Below are positions 34,601 through 47,200 of a DNA stretch of 64,000 nt, piece by piece (position 1 is the stretch's first letter; each line of letters starts with the position of its first letter). The notes beneath the pieces were generated by a model that saw nothing but the letters and a program-made list of their open reading frames with translations, searched no databases and had not been told where the DNA came from. Made by a program: the position numbers and the translations under genes. The DNA is from Sanderia malayensis (Eukaryota > Cnidaria > Scyphozoa > Semaeostomeae > Pelagiidae). The stretch is taken from positions 4,107,158 to 4,171,157 of the forward strand of contig RQOL01000024.1 of the NCBI GenBank assembly GCA_013076295.1, given 5' to 3'.

Positions 34601-37600
34601 AACTGAACTAGTGGTTTGGGTTTTCGTGGGCTTTGCAACTGCCCCTTCACTTTTATAGCACTTGTACTTGTTGACATTTGCAGCAGCCTTGAAACTGGCA
34701 GACAGAAGTGACTTGCTGTCATTACGGCTTTGGGTTAATGCAACAAATCCGTGGCCTTGTTGGATATTGCCGTGCAGTTTCACTGATCCATGTTCCCATT
34801 TTCCATCGACAACATCTCTTGCCCAGCTTATGTTGTTACCATTAGAAATATGCACGTCTGGTACATGCTTGTCATCCAGAAACAAGTGTCCTCTCAGAAG
34901 AGACATCTTTTTCGGCATTGAATAGCAAGAGAGATTTTGTTCACCAACGTCATAACTCAGATCTAGGTGAGGCAAATTGATATCCTTCAGCGATTTCTTT
35001 ACTTGGCCGATGTTTTCTTTTGCCAAGCTGTTAGCCAAATGTTTCTGGGTGATTGACTTCATTGCTTTGGCGGCTCCACCTCCAAGAACTTTCTCCAAGA
35101 TCGGATCCAGACTATCCAACTTTTTTTGCAGGCTGTTCTTTTCGGCCGTTGAAAGATTATTCATTCCCTCAACAATGTTTTTTGAGGTTATCTCTGGGTA
35201 ATTCAGGCAAACCAAATAGCCATTAGCATGATACGATCGAGGACCTTCACGGAGGTGAACACCATGAACTTTGGTACCAGCTGGATATTCTTTCAAATGA
35301 ATTGATTCAATTTCAACCCATTCATAATCAATTTGGCCATTTTTGACATCCTTTATTCTTCGAACAAAGTCCCCTTCGGTAAGTTGACCAACATCCAACC
35401 AAGAATTATCATTGTTAGCCAAATGAGGATTTACAGCTCGCCAACCATCTTGTGTCCAAAATGGGTGACCAGATGTGAAAAATGGCTCACTGCCATTGAT
35501 ACCAAAAATAGCAGAGTTGTCAGCCAGTTCCTGCACAACTTTTTCGGATGAGACAATCCCAACACTTCCATTATTGCCAATGATCTTGGAATTCTCTTTC
35601 AAATCTTCAATAGCCACTGACTGAAAATCATTAAGGAGGACAGTAGTGCCACCTATGAAACAGCCAAATGGTTTATTGTGGTGTGATTTCTTAACAATGT
35701 TGTCCACCTTACGTCCAGATATCAATAGACCGTATTGCTTAGGGCCATTGCTTGAGTCCAGCCAGCTTCGAACGGCATCACCATAAGATATTTCTGTATG
35801 ATCTGTTGACATTGGGATTTCGCCAGGAAGAATGATAGGATCCGTTGTCACCCATGATTTTGTGTGAGATTTAAAGCAAGCTGCATGGATGAAGCTAGAG
35901 AACGGATGACTCAATAACCAACCTTTTACAAATAGTAAAAGGTTGTCTTTCTCCACAAAATCTTTCACTGGTTGCATCATTGCTGCACTACTTGCACTGA
36001 CCCACTTTTTCAATATTGCCTCGAATTGATGAGAGCCAAGCAATTTCAAGAAGTACAACTTCATTTTAACACACAATTCTTGCTCCATGGTTAGTTGCTT
36101 GATAAGTGTGCCACGAATGTAGGCTTCATCTTCTAAAATCTTTTCAAGTTTCTCTAGCCAAGATTGTTTGCTATTCAAGTAAGTCTGGAAACCATGCTTT
36201 GTTTTAAGTACCTCCAACAGTAAGCTAGTGCCCAGTTCCTTACCTTTGATTGAACTCACAAATTCTTCCATCTTTGTTTTAGCCATGTTTCCATTTGTTA
36301 CCTTGTCAAAGTTGTACTTTGGAACCTAATTGTAATATACAATATCTACAATTAGAAATTGTGTATAAAGTGACAATTATTTGCTAAGCGTAGCTAATGC
36401 TTTGGTCACTGCTGGTGGTCATGATATACCAGGTGGGCCAAAAAAAGTAACTTCCAAACATAATATTTTTTAGGAAAGGCATCTTCTGAATGATTTGCTG
36501 CAAATTTCTACCATACAATATTCAACCCAAAAGATATCTTGTGTAAAACAATTTTTATCGATGGCTTGTCATTTTTGAGCAATTGCAATTTTTTAATTTT
36601 TAGTCGTGAAACCTGCTGTTATAAAATTTTGTGTTTGAAAATTGACTACGTTGGAAGAGCAATCAAAAGTTATGCACCAGCTGATGCAAAATGGCGTCTG
36701 GGAATGACCCGCAGCTTGAGGAAGAAAATTTACATAACAATATATAATCAAAGGTTAATAATTAGTTCAATAATTAGTCTAGGATAGGATTTGCCTGGAG
36801 CCAAAGAGAAGAGGTGCTGATACAATGATAACCCCTATTCAAATTATAACTTGTTTTGATGCAAAGGAGGCATCTTTGAGCAATATGCCAGAAAAGTTTC
36901 GCAGGGAAAATTAGAGATCGACAATTAATTTATAAAAAGAGAGTAATCAAATAATCAAAGGAACCCTGAGGTGACCCGCGACAGATGGCTTTTATTTCAG
37001 TGTGTTATCCAGAAAGTAAAGAAAATAATATCAAATTAAAGTCAAACTTTGCGAGCCTAAAATTGAGCTTGAGCGAAACTGAATAAATAATTTTATTGAC
37101 TATTCACCTCCTATACATAAAATACTCTGGCTTTAATTTTCAGGATTGAAGGAAATTCAAAAAACATTAGTAAAACTCAAGCAAACATTTGACTTCAACT
37201 TTTGATCTTGTTTCATCAAAGTTAAAAAACTTTCATTTTCCCAAACAAAATGAAATGCTATAATTGCTGTAGAGTTGCAAAACCATACAGCTAGAAAACT
37301 TTCTTCTTTTCACCAAATGCTTCCAACAACGAGTCAAAAATGCTCCCCCCCCCGTCTCGTGCTCGTGGTCCCGCCCTGCCACAGCGTGCCCAGCGTCAAG
37401 TATGTGGTTTGTTGTTTCAACAAGTTTACATTTTATCCAATGAAAAATTTGCAAAGTGATATCATACCTGGTAGCCTCATTGCAAATCAAAAGTGAACGT
37501 TTGAATCTGAGGCACATACCTTATATGGGAAAGTAAACAGAAACACAGAACACTGACACAGAACACAACATTTTTCCCCACTCACCAACATCTACTCGCT

Positions 37601-40463
37601 TGCGCATGCGCTTCGCGAGTCAAAAACAAAATATCCAAAGCAAGTTGGTAATTGAACTTTTATCCAGACAAGGCAAGCCAAACTTGCAAACTTGTGGTTT
37701 TTTTAGTTCAACCTAATTGATACAGCAAAGACTTGTTATTAATCCACTCTCCTTTCAAGGTAATAACGAGCGCAGCATACTATATCAAAAATTGGACGCA
37801 AGTGAGACCCAAAAGAGAAAGTGAACTACTAAGTACATTTGTTGCTCCGAGTAAAAGCACTTTAGCTCAAGATTTTCAAACAAATTAATAAACTCGACCC
37901 TTAATGAAGTCTGAAACTCTACTCACGGTAGTAAGGTCGATGGAAGCAAGATCTGCCGCCAGCTCATTTCTTATAGATGTGTAACCATGCTCTCCAAAGA
38001 AAGCATTGGCTGGTGTCTTGTTGAAGAACGTGGTTGAAATCCCATCTCCGGCCTTCTTCAGAGAATCCTCCAAAACCTTCTGCATTTCTCCATTTGGCAA
38101 TGCAGTGTAAGAATCAGCAACATCAAGCAAAGATTGTACACTCTTGTAGCTTGAATACGTCCTGCGATTAAATATATATCAAGATATGAAATTGGTTTTT
38201 AGAAAGATTTGCTTCACAAGACTCTACCCTTGTTGCGATTGAATGACAACTGTTGTGAAGTCACTACATATCAAATTTGAATTTCGAATTCACAGCTGCA
38301 AACTCAACAAAATCGTTCGAAAATAAAAACGTAGTGTGTGCCATCCTGCTTATCAAAGTCTAAAAACAACATATCCAATGTCTTAGAGAAAATAAGCATC
38401 AAATTGTTGGCTTTTCGGAATTTGCTTGGAATCCATCAGACATTCTACTTTACACGTTTCATATTGTATAAGAAACCTAGCCCAAGCCCTACTAGTAAGT
38501 GTCTTACATTTTATATTGTTTTCTATTGTTAAAGTGCCTCTACACCTTATTTTTTTATTCTTTACATCGATAAAACTTTCCTTGCTGATTTTAGATCCGA
38601 AAATATTGTTTAAATCTGAGGTATAGTTAACGAGTTATAACGTGGTGAAGTGTCGATATTTCGCCATTTTCGCCATTTTTTTGGTTAACTTTTAGGACTG
38701 GGTCGATCCAACTATGACATCATAGTTGAGCCTAGTTGTGCCCCGTTCATCTTTCTGGGCATCTGACTGGATCTGAATTATTATCTTTTTGTTATGTATC
38801 TGATGAAGTAAAAGTGTGTATCAAAATTCAATATACGCAATATAATTTAGGCCATCATATCCGTGTCAGTCTAAACCTTTGGGGTTTGAAGAAGCCTGAA
38901 AAGATTCGATTTTCATTTGGAACAGCAAGTGTAGAAAATCTGCAACACAATTCCTTATTACTACACATGAATTTCGTTATTGTACCGAAATTATTGCGCT
39001 TTGGTGTTTGATTTATTTCATTCATGATGATGCGTCCATAGAATTTCTTCCGTCGTTGCGAATTGATGAAATCTATCCATCTCCTTTTTCTTACAGTTTT
39101 AGGGCGATCATCCTGATAAAGCAGAATTTTGTGAAGCCATGCAAATTCTGATTTATCGGGTGTATTTCCATGGGCTAGCAAAACACATCGATATGGCATA
39201 TTTTCCCAGTTTCACACGTAAATCTAATCTAACAATCTTTAATCATGTTTTGATGCTCTTCTTGTCATCCTCGTCCAGTTCCCATACAGTTTTAACATTG
39301 CACGGCCTACGGCCGCCGCCACTGAGCACAACGAGCAGCCACTACACGGGAATTTTGTAATTCCTCCCCACAGCTGCCAACTCATCGCAAGCCTTTCAAA
39401 CTCAAATGCCATAATGCGCCGACCTGTTTCTAATCATCAAAGTCAAAAAAACAAATATCGAGCCCATCGTGTAAGAGAAAATCGATGTCAGATTTGTTGC
39501 TTCAGTACGGGAAAATGAACGGGGCACAACTAGGCTCAACTATGATGTCATAGTTGGATCGACCCAGTCCTAAAAGTTAACCACGAAAAAGTGCCTCGTA
39601 TCTATCTCAAAAACTACTTATCATATCAAAAAAATATAAACGGATTCAAAATCAGCGAATTCGAATCTATAGTTTTAGCCAATAAAAAAAATAAGGTGTA
39701 GAGGCACTTTACAACAATAGAAGAAAGGAATCTATTGTAATTTAGCACAAATTCTACCAGTAAGTTTCTTATAAAGTGGTTTCTCATAAAAAAAGTATTA
39801 ACTGTCTAGAAAGTATAATAATGACAGTAAACGACATTTTCCAAACATTGTCCCCTCCAGATAAAAAAAACACGAAGTGACTGACTGTATGCCACTGTAA
39901 AAATCTACAGGTGCCCACCGCAGTATTTTATTCGGCTTTTCAAGGGCTCAAAACCAAGCATAAAAATACTTCTTACTTGTAGATAATACTTGTTTGTGTA
40001 TCTTTTACTGTAATTTTCATTAGTCTGCATAAAATAGGCACAGAAAGCTCTTGTTGTATTCAGAGTTTGGAACAGGAGAAATAACACTGAAGCCTTTTAC
40101 TCTTTCTTCATAAATATATACAGAACATAATATCTGGAACTAAACCGACTGTTTAGTCATACATTCAAGAATCTACTCTATCTCGTGAGTGTCTATTTCC
40201 TATCTTATCTAATCTTAATCTATTGAATTCGCTATACGTTTACCGTTAAATACCATATACCACGTGATCGTTTACGTAAATCCGTTCTCTTTAACTACAA
40301 CAACAACAACCTTTACAACAGCTCTTTCATTTATAACACAATAGGCATAGAAGGTCTCATTGTTCCATGTGAACAATTAAACTTACTTCTCAATGCGTAT
40401 CTTGTGCTCGGAGGACGTTGCTTGAAAAGCAATCTTGCCGAAATGCATCATTGGCCAATCCAT
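31657..40463 (-). CDS. Hint-domain multidomain protein, tandem copy A (1,443 aa from E1 ATG)
   Basis: Exons E1 40463-40387 (MDWPMMHFGKIAFQ), E2 38161-37927 (TYSSYKSVQSLLDVADSY), E3 36325-32806, E4 32519-32287 and E5 31923-31657 join in phase. E3 begins VPKYNFDKVTNGN before the internal Met often taken as start. Order: helical N-terminus (to about 320); Hint domain at about 326-478 with Cys after Gly (GCFIGGTTVLL), a TxxH-like block (FTSGHPFW) and YHANGYLVCLN; a module with paired cysteines (DCSSGSCQTVGKICIPP, GTCTAYDATKADMQGDEFAW); an acidic linker; a long helical region with one hydrophobic segment (FLSVSLCSALQICSIYCTL); E4 with GLIAGVAGCVVIGFQIY; E5 with two Gly/Ile-rich hydrophobic stretches, SLFVSRDPPKPKP and a short tail. 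Hint domains self-cleave in hedgehogs and inteins, so autoprocessing is plausible. Function unknown. E1 follows an acceptor site, so 5' exons may exist. Confidence 0.82.
35219..35662 (-). other. Hint (hedgehog/intein-type) domain of copy A
   Basis: This segment runs from the putative nucleophile Cys (in FGCFIGGTTVLL) through FTSGHPFWTQDGWRAV (block-B-like Thr-x-x-His) to SYHANGYLVCLN. No hedgehog signalling domain precedes it. It is strongly conserved in copies B and C, including the Cys, the TSGH and the YHANG residues. Confidence 0.75.
38523..39720. mobile_element. Fold-back element with 68-bp perfect inverted repeats, in intron of copy A
   Basis: The outer ends CTATTGTTAAAGTGCCTCTA (left) and the inverted CTATTGTTGTAAAGTGCCTC (right) match. 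Inside them, 38683-38750 and 39515-39582 are exact inverted copies over 68 bases (they start GGTTAACTTTTAGGACTGGG). The 0.76 kb core holds a decayed THAP-like reading frame. The sequence lies between E1 and E2 of Hint gene A and is absent from the equivalent intron of copy B, which is only about 0.5 kb. Confidence 0.8.
38880..39199 (-). pseudogene. Decayed THAP-like zinc-finger remnant
   Basis: The frame starts MPYRCVLLAHGNTPDKSEFA and continues LHKI..YQDDRPKTVRKRRW and DFINSQRRKKF, the style of an N-terminal THAP domain (MPxxC start, LHK/FHR-P segment, conserved W). The later Cys-x2-His pair is not where it should be, so it is broken. THAP domains are common in P-element-like transposases, which fits its place between inverted repeats. 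Recognition is by motif style. Confidence 0.45.
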
Positions 40464-41090
40464 CTAGAATAAAATAAAAATCAGTCAAAAATTACTTCAA
40501 ATAAAATTTCATGATCTGTAAGTAAATTCTTTTATATAATAAGATCTGGGCTAAACACAATAAACGGGCGTCCGGGGGAGAGGTATTTTATTAAAGCCTG
40601 ACAAGTGAAAAATAGTTACCAAATGACCCAGTTTAAAGAAATGACAACCGCACAGGATTTTTCCAGTTGTTGCTACCCCTTAAGCTAGTATTACACGGAA
40701 TATTTCTCTGGCAAATTTGTCGCAATGGCGTCGCAACACAAGTTGCTGACCAGTTGCTGGGCTGGGTGTAATATTCCCTTTTTGTGTTTTGCAAGGCAGA
40801 CCTTCCCTGGGACTGTGCTTCAAAAACTACTTAGAAATAAACAACCCAATCAGTTTTCCTGACGCCAAACAGGTTACGATTAGGCCAGGCCTGAAATCTA
40901 TAAATGCCAGATAACAGCCCTATAATCACCGGCTTTTCGAGCTGTTAATAATGGTTCCACTGAAATCATCAGCTTAACATAAAATATAATATCTCACACA
41001 ACTTTTTCTCTGCATGCCTTTAAAATAATAATTGCCCAACCTAAAAAAATTATTGAATAAGTGGTATTACAGGTGGTACCTTGTCAGTCT

Positions 41091-41265
41091 TTATTGAATT
41101 TCACTCCACTCTTGGTTTATTCTCTGCACGTCTACTGGTAATTCCGTTTGCCTTTTCTCAGGAATAAATCCAAGAGACTCCTTTTCGCAGCGCGGTGTGT
41201 TGGTCAAGCTTGAGCAGTCAAAAGCATCAAGCAGGAACAACGAAAAAACAAACACTTGCAGCATT
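41091..41265 (-). other. Small frame with hydrophobic N-terminus, may be an exon
   Basis: ATG MLQVFVFSLFLLDAFDCSSL gives a signal-peptide-like start followed by TNTPRCEKESLGFIPEKRQT and ends at a stop. An in-frame CCA|GTAGAC could act as a phase-0 donor into E1 of gene A. The paralogous site at about 52.20-52.44 kb is broken by a frameshift and a palindromic insertion. Coding status is uncertain. Confidence 0.3.
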
Positions 41266-41616
41266 TCTGTTTTCAACAATAGATGAGAAATAAAGCAAGC
41301 AATGGGTGTAGAAATATTTTCCAGGAGGGGCTTAAATGACAATGTTTAGGTCAGGGAATTACCATGTTGTGGTTATCCCCTAAATGTTCGTGCTAGAAAT
41401 GGGTGAACAAATAATAAAATAAAAGTAAAATTTTATCTGAAGGTGAAAATGAATATTACCACCACATTCAGTTTTTTGAACGCAACAAAAGCCGAGGAGC
41501 TATTTTCAGTCTTCCCATTCTCTTCATGAAACTTGCCAAATTTGCAAAAATGCTTTCAACAAAACAGTTTTAGTTTTTGTTTGTGTTATAGCAACGTTTG
41601 GCAAGCTTTGGTATAC

Positions 41617-41849
41617 CTTGATGTAACCATTATATGTACTACAGACAGCACAGCACTCGGTCTTTCGCAAACATTGTTTTGCTTCCAATACAATATCATT
41701 CTCACAGATATTGAATTGTATTTTATCAAATTTTCTATTTGTGCTTTCTACCATATATTCTCCTTCCTCATTGATGCTCGTTCTTGCCTGACCACCCCTA
41801 ACTCTACGCCCAGGAAGCAAGCAATATAATTCCTCCGGCAAGCTGTTAT
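41617..41849 (-). other. Candidate cysteine-containing 5' exon upstream of copy A
   Basis: It is bounded by a TTTTCAATAG acceptor and an AAG|GTATAC donor: 2 bases plus 77 open codons, ending in phase 0. It encodes LPEELYCLLPGRRVRGGQAR..ENDIVLEAKQCLRKTECCAVCS..YNGYIK with five Cys after the first. Phase 0 is exactly what E1 of gene A (MDWPM) could accept, so this may be an upstream exon giving the Hint protein a secreted Cys-rich N-terminus. It may equally be a separate small gene. The counterpart near copy B is disrupted. Confidence 0.4.
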
Positions 41850-42436
41850 CTATTGAAAATAGACATTATAATAACTCAAATGAGCCATTTGTGCAAAATA
41901 ATTAGATAATTCAGGAACTGTATGAAATCATTATTACCAAAGCTGTAAAAGAGTATTTACTAAAAGACAAAGAAGTGAATGAAATAAATTCAATTTATTC
42001 TGATAAGTGAAATTGTTCAGGCGGAAGAGTTTGTCACTTTCTATGCAGGTAAGCAGGGATATATATATTTTCAGTATTAGAATTTGCCCAAATTTCCCAT
42101 TTTCCATAAAATTCCCGCAAAATTTAATGAATAAATATTTTAGTAAAAACATGCAACTCTAAGCAGTCAGCTTAAAACGTAATTTTTACAGCTTTCAAAC
42201 ACAGAAACAACCTAACTTTGAAATCGATGATAAAAACATGCATATAATTAGGTACTACAGAACCTTGATCTTTTCTATTGTTAATTTTGAATTTCTATTG
42301 CAAATAACCCATTGTACGTGGGGTTATTTTATTTTATTTAATCATGTTTAATCACGAATCCCTATCAGCTATAATAAATCTATAAATATATATATATATA
42401 TAAAGAAAAAATTAGTATACAATTAAAATACTATAG

Positions 42437-43222
42437 ATATGCTGGTCACAAAAGTTGTCACTTGCGTTACCAGCACTGCACTGTCTAACAGGATGTGACT
42501 CAACGTCGTATTTTTACAAAGCTGGAAAGGTTCGTGTACTCCAGAAGGTCAAGAAGAAGCTAGGAGATGTTGATTTATTGCAGAAACTTGGAAGCGAAAG
42601 AAGCATAAAAGGAAACGATATTGAAAATGTAAAGGAATTCATTCGAAAAAATACATACAGTGGAAAAGCAGATGAAGCATACTTGAGTACGAGAATACGA
42701 CTATATAAAGAAATGAAAGCAAAATCATCGATGGGCATACCACCAGACCCCAAGTCAGTAGAACAGGCAATTGAACGCTGCCATTATCAAGCATTTTTGT
42801 GATATCATTGTCACTTGCCGCAAGTGCCACCAATCCTTTTTGAAGAAAACGGATGGCAATGGGATCCTGTGGAAAATATCGTTTCGCCATTGTGGTTTAC
42901 TGGAAGCCAGTTACCAGCGTTTTTTTCTACTAAAAAGAGGAAAAAACGAAATTCTTCCCAAAAGGCCTCCGTCGATGCAGGAGATGAGTCAAGTGAAGCA
43001 ACTGCGCCAAACACAAAGAAAAGAAAACGGAAGATATCTTCAATTCCCACAGCCAGGAAAGACACCTCCGAAGATGAAGAATCGGCAAGCATTTACGATG
43101 GTGATGATAAAACAACGCTACCTAACGCAGAAGCAGCCATATTATCTGAAGCAGATGAAAGCGAGTGGGAAGTCTCGGACTCTCTGTCCAGTGAAGATTC
43201 GTGCGACGAATGGCTCCCTTGA
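42437..43222 (+). pseudogene. 5'-truncated transposon ORF with one in-frame TGA
   Basis: One frame runs on both sides of TGA at 42800-42802. The upstream part has LPALHCLTGCDSTSYFYKAG and DPKSVEQAIERCHYQAFL; the downstream part has ENGWQWDPVENIVSPLWFTG and a Lys/Ser/Glu-rich tail ending DSCDEWLP. The LTGCDxTS..F and RCHYQA..ENGW motifs are typical of repetitive ORFs found many times in marine invertebrate genomes; I cannot name the transposon superfamily. The TGA falls where related copies usually have Trp, so a single point change probably silenced it. A stop at 42434 and a TA microsatellite at about 42.39 kb bound the 5' end. It is absent from the paralogous spacer at 53.2-55.6 kb. Confidence 0.6.
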
Positions 43223-44228
43223 TATTTTGGTAAAACCTTCTAGACAAGACAAAGATACATTGTAGATAGTGTAAATACACCACTGTAACTATTTTTATTA
43301 TAACTATGGATTTCGAATCGAAAATTTCGGCGAAAACGCGAAATATCGAAAACTTGATGTTTTCTAACAGCAACAACAACACAAATTTAGAGATGCTGTA
43401 CCCCAGAATGATGAGAGAAAAGTAGTAAGTGTTTTATAATTTCTTTCTTGCCTTATGATGCACTATACATGAAGTTCCTGGGAGAAGCACATGAGTGTAT
43501 AAGAAAAACAGAAAATCATTTTTTTCATATTTGAGAAAATCCATGTCAGCAAAATCAATTTTATTTAGCATTGAAGTACAGCAAAAAAGATAAGAAAGGA
43601 ACAAGAAGCAAACTTCGTGGTATAGTAACGATACTTTTTTTATATATTTTTTCCAAAAAAATAATGGTACTGTCAAAAATAATAACAAAAAGAAAACTTT
43701 GACTAGCAAAGAATCCAGTAAGTTGCAAAAAATGAAACTACGTTACATAATTATTGAAATTGTTAATGTTAATGAAAGATATCTAAAAAATGACTGAAGT
43801 TTTCAGTTCTTTCACAGTAAAAACAGCCACTAAGAAACCTAAGTTTTAAAATATTTGAAAAATTGTATAGAGTAACAAAAAATGACAACTTAAGGGACAT
43901 AGCGTTCCATGATTTCACAAAGTAACTCAAAACCATGTGACAAAATGGGAATATTTCTTTCAGTTGGACTTTGTAAATGGATATTCCAGACTTCTCTGGC
44001 CTAAAAGTATGCGACTTGGTTGGGGGACGTTACAGCCGGGTAACATTTGTAAAGACTCGCAATCATTTTGTCTTTCTGAATTGGTCTTTTGTTATACCTG
44101 GGTTTAAATAATTTGACAGCTTCATCATAATTTCATAACGACTTAAAAGAAACAGAACAAGATAGGTATTCCTTTCCTTTTCAGTTTTTAGTGGCGGCTA
44201 ATTGCTGTGAATAAATCTTGTCGCATAT

Positions 44229-47200
44229 TTATGTATCAGGATTTTCTTCCTTATAATCATTGATCCATGTATCTGATGGTGCCGTTAAGGCATCAACAAA
44301 GCTTCCTCCAACACCGTCCACATAGATATCAACTTTGGTTGGCTCGGGCTTGGGTGGATCACGTGAAACAAATAGTGAAGCAATCGCGAGTGCAATACCA
44401 ATAATGGCGCAAACAACGCCAATGACTGGAATGCAAGCTGCTTCGACCATCAACCCAACAGCACCAGCAATGGTTGCTACACCTAATGTTACACCCTGCA
44501 AAGAGAAGTTATTAAAAGTATCTCGCTTTGCATTGATTTATTGATAGGTGTAGTACTATTTATATCGGTAGTTTTTGAAGCATGCATTTTTGCGTGGCGC
44601 GACTGGGAACATGCATAACTTCGCTTTCGCTTGACGCATACGCCCAAATTGGTTCTCAGTAACTGAACAGTATTAATCCTTCTGTATTTTTTTCTTAAGA
44701 CCAGAAAGAACACTATTGTTCAGTACTGGTTTTCCCCTGTGGTAATATGCCACTGCAACTTTACTTGCAATACTTCCTGAAATATTAATGGGTTGAATAC
44801 AGCATTGCATAAATCAACTGACAATGAGCAAATGGTGAAAATGTGTGGTAGTTAAAACTCACAAATGTGTCAATAAAACCGTAAGCTCTAAGAAAAAGTT
44901 GCTGACTTGGATATAAATCATCTAGGCAGGGATCATTTGTTTTTAATGTAATTATTTGTTCCACCAAGGCACAAAAACTTTATAAAAATTATGTGGTTAG
45001 AATTACCTGACAAATATCCAATGACTTTTGTGCCACCGAGGCATTAGTACTGAAATCTCTGTATATCTGAAATCCAACAACAACACAGCCAGCAACACCT
45101 GCAATTAGGCCAGTGACTTCGGCAAAGCTTTCAGTGACTGCAAACACCTTCTGCCATCCGGAGACCATTTCTGGAACATCCTCAAGTTGCGCAGATGTTG
45201 CTTTTGCAATGGCCTCGTCTACACCGGCTTCATCGACAACTAAAAAACAAAGTAACAATACTCTGTTTACATTTCTGAGCAAAATGGAAGAAATGTTTGG
45301 CAAAATTGGCGGCAGATGGCACATAAACCTTGATTCAAATTTACAAATTCCTAACTGCAACTAGCATCTAAACTGGCTCGTTTATTAGCAAAATACATTT
45401 AGACACAAAATTCTGAATTGGCCAGTCCGTTGACTTTACTCTCAGCAAATCGCGCATAGTTGGGACAAAACAAAACAGCTCAAACTAAAACAATTGGGAA
45501 GAAAATAAAGCTACCTTCAATCTCCTCAACATTTTTGACTGTTGCATCTTGCACGTCATCGACTGTTGTTGACTGCATTCTTGCTTTGATTTTATTTTTT
45601 ATCAAGTCGAAGCCAAGTTTGCCATTTTCACAACTGGTTTGATAATTCTCAATTATGTCAGGAACGCCAGCAATACCTCGTATTACAAGATCCGTACAGT
45701 CAGCAATTAGCTGAACCTTTTGCTCTGGGGTAAGTGTATTCCAACTCATAAAAGTTATTATTGTGAAACATACACTGCATACCCAAAGTGATGTGCATAT
45801 TGCCACAGAAAAAAACTTGAAAGTACCTGACCATCCTGGATTTGCTTCCCGCCAATCAGCGACACTCTCAAGAAGTCTATCCCATGCAGTACCACTCTTG
45901 TTTACAAATAAGGTTACAACCTCTTTTACTGCACTTTCAAATTGGGCAGCCACATTAGTTGCAATCTCATCATTAGTTTCACTTGTCCCTATGTTCAATT
46001 CTTCTATCGTAGTCTTAAGTTCAGCACTAAGAGTCTTTGTAACTTCTGCTGTTGTGTCATCTCCGCCAGAAAGAATCTTGAGAATAAGCTGGTAGATGCT
46101 GCCTGTAAACATATCTGTAATGTCTTCTTCTTCATCCTTACTACCATTGAAGTAACTAGTCATCTCATTTAATCTAGACATCAAAATCTTCCGGTAAAAG
46201 TCTGGGCCATAATCTTCGTCAGGAGCCAAACAAAGCAATACCATTGTTTGCTTCTGAATAATTGACAAGGAATTTTCGTCAGAAATTGCCAAACCATTTA
46301 ACACTGATGCCTCAGTCAGCTTTTCATAAAGTTGTTCGGCCCAGTAGGTACTACCCTCAGAAGAATCGACATATTTGGCAAGATCCGGGCACGACTTCAT
46401 ATAAGCAATGCGAGACACTGCATTGTTGCATTTGTTGTAATCGCTGTCTGTACCAAGGCATCCTTCAACGTTGCCAGACCAGAAATAAATCAATTTATTT
46501 CTCTGCTCATCAGTGATTTTCGTCTTATAAGTTGAACTTTCTGACAAAGCGTACATCAAATTAGCATTTGCAAACTTATTTCCCAGGAAATCTTTATAAC
46601 TTGTAGCAACACTAACCATGTCTCCGTCAAGAATAGGCTTAGTAGAACCCATGATTTCTTCAAGCAGATCGCTGTCCATCATATATTTCATTCCATCTTG
46701 CAGCAAACTGAACGTAAGTTCATGGGTTGATTGAGAATCGGGAGGTGAAAGCATATATAGTTCATCAACATTCAATGCTGATTCACTCATTGCTGCCACG
46801 GTTTCTGACATTGGTGTTGGCTGACTGTCTTCCGTCTGTTCTTCTTGCTCTGCACCATCAACAGCGTCTTGTGACTGGCCTGGTTCTGACATGAGCAATG
46901 TTGGTTGCACTATTGAGTGAATACTACTCTTTAAGCAAGCTTTTCTGGCATATTGAAGCATCGATTGTGTGCTAAGATTCTTCTCGAAAATCCCTTTCCA
47001 AGCAAATTCATCACCTTGCATATCTGCTTTAGTTGCATCATAGGCAGTACATGTTCCACTGAATGTAGCATAGTCCATGCTAAAGGTTCCAGAGAGCTTT
47101 GTGTAGCCAAGGATGGACCAATAATCGTTGGGCACGGCAACAGTAACTGACAGTTGGTATTTGGAATCAACACCAAAAATAACATGATGTCCAAGGTCGT

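Noticed and set aside
34228..34722. 164-codon minus-strand frame overlapping Hint E3 (also at 46931-47425)
   Set aside because: It is another reading frame of the conserved cysteine-module DNA, kept open only because A and B are near-identical there.
35219..35662. True hedgehog gene
   Set aside because: No N-terminal signalling domain or signal peptide precedes the Hint segment, and the flanking modules do not occur in hedgehog proteins.
36286..36289. Internal Met (MAKTKMEEF) as translation start of Hint copy A
   Set aside because: The frame is open upstream through VPKYNFDKVTNGN to a splice acceptor, and exons E1-E2 join in phase in both complete copies.
42381..42402. Functional promoter TATA box
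   Set aside because: It is a simple TA microsatellite next to a truncated transposon ORF.
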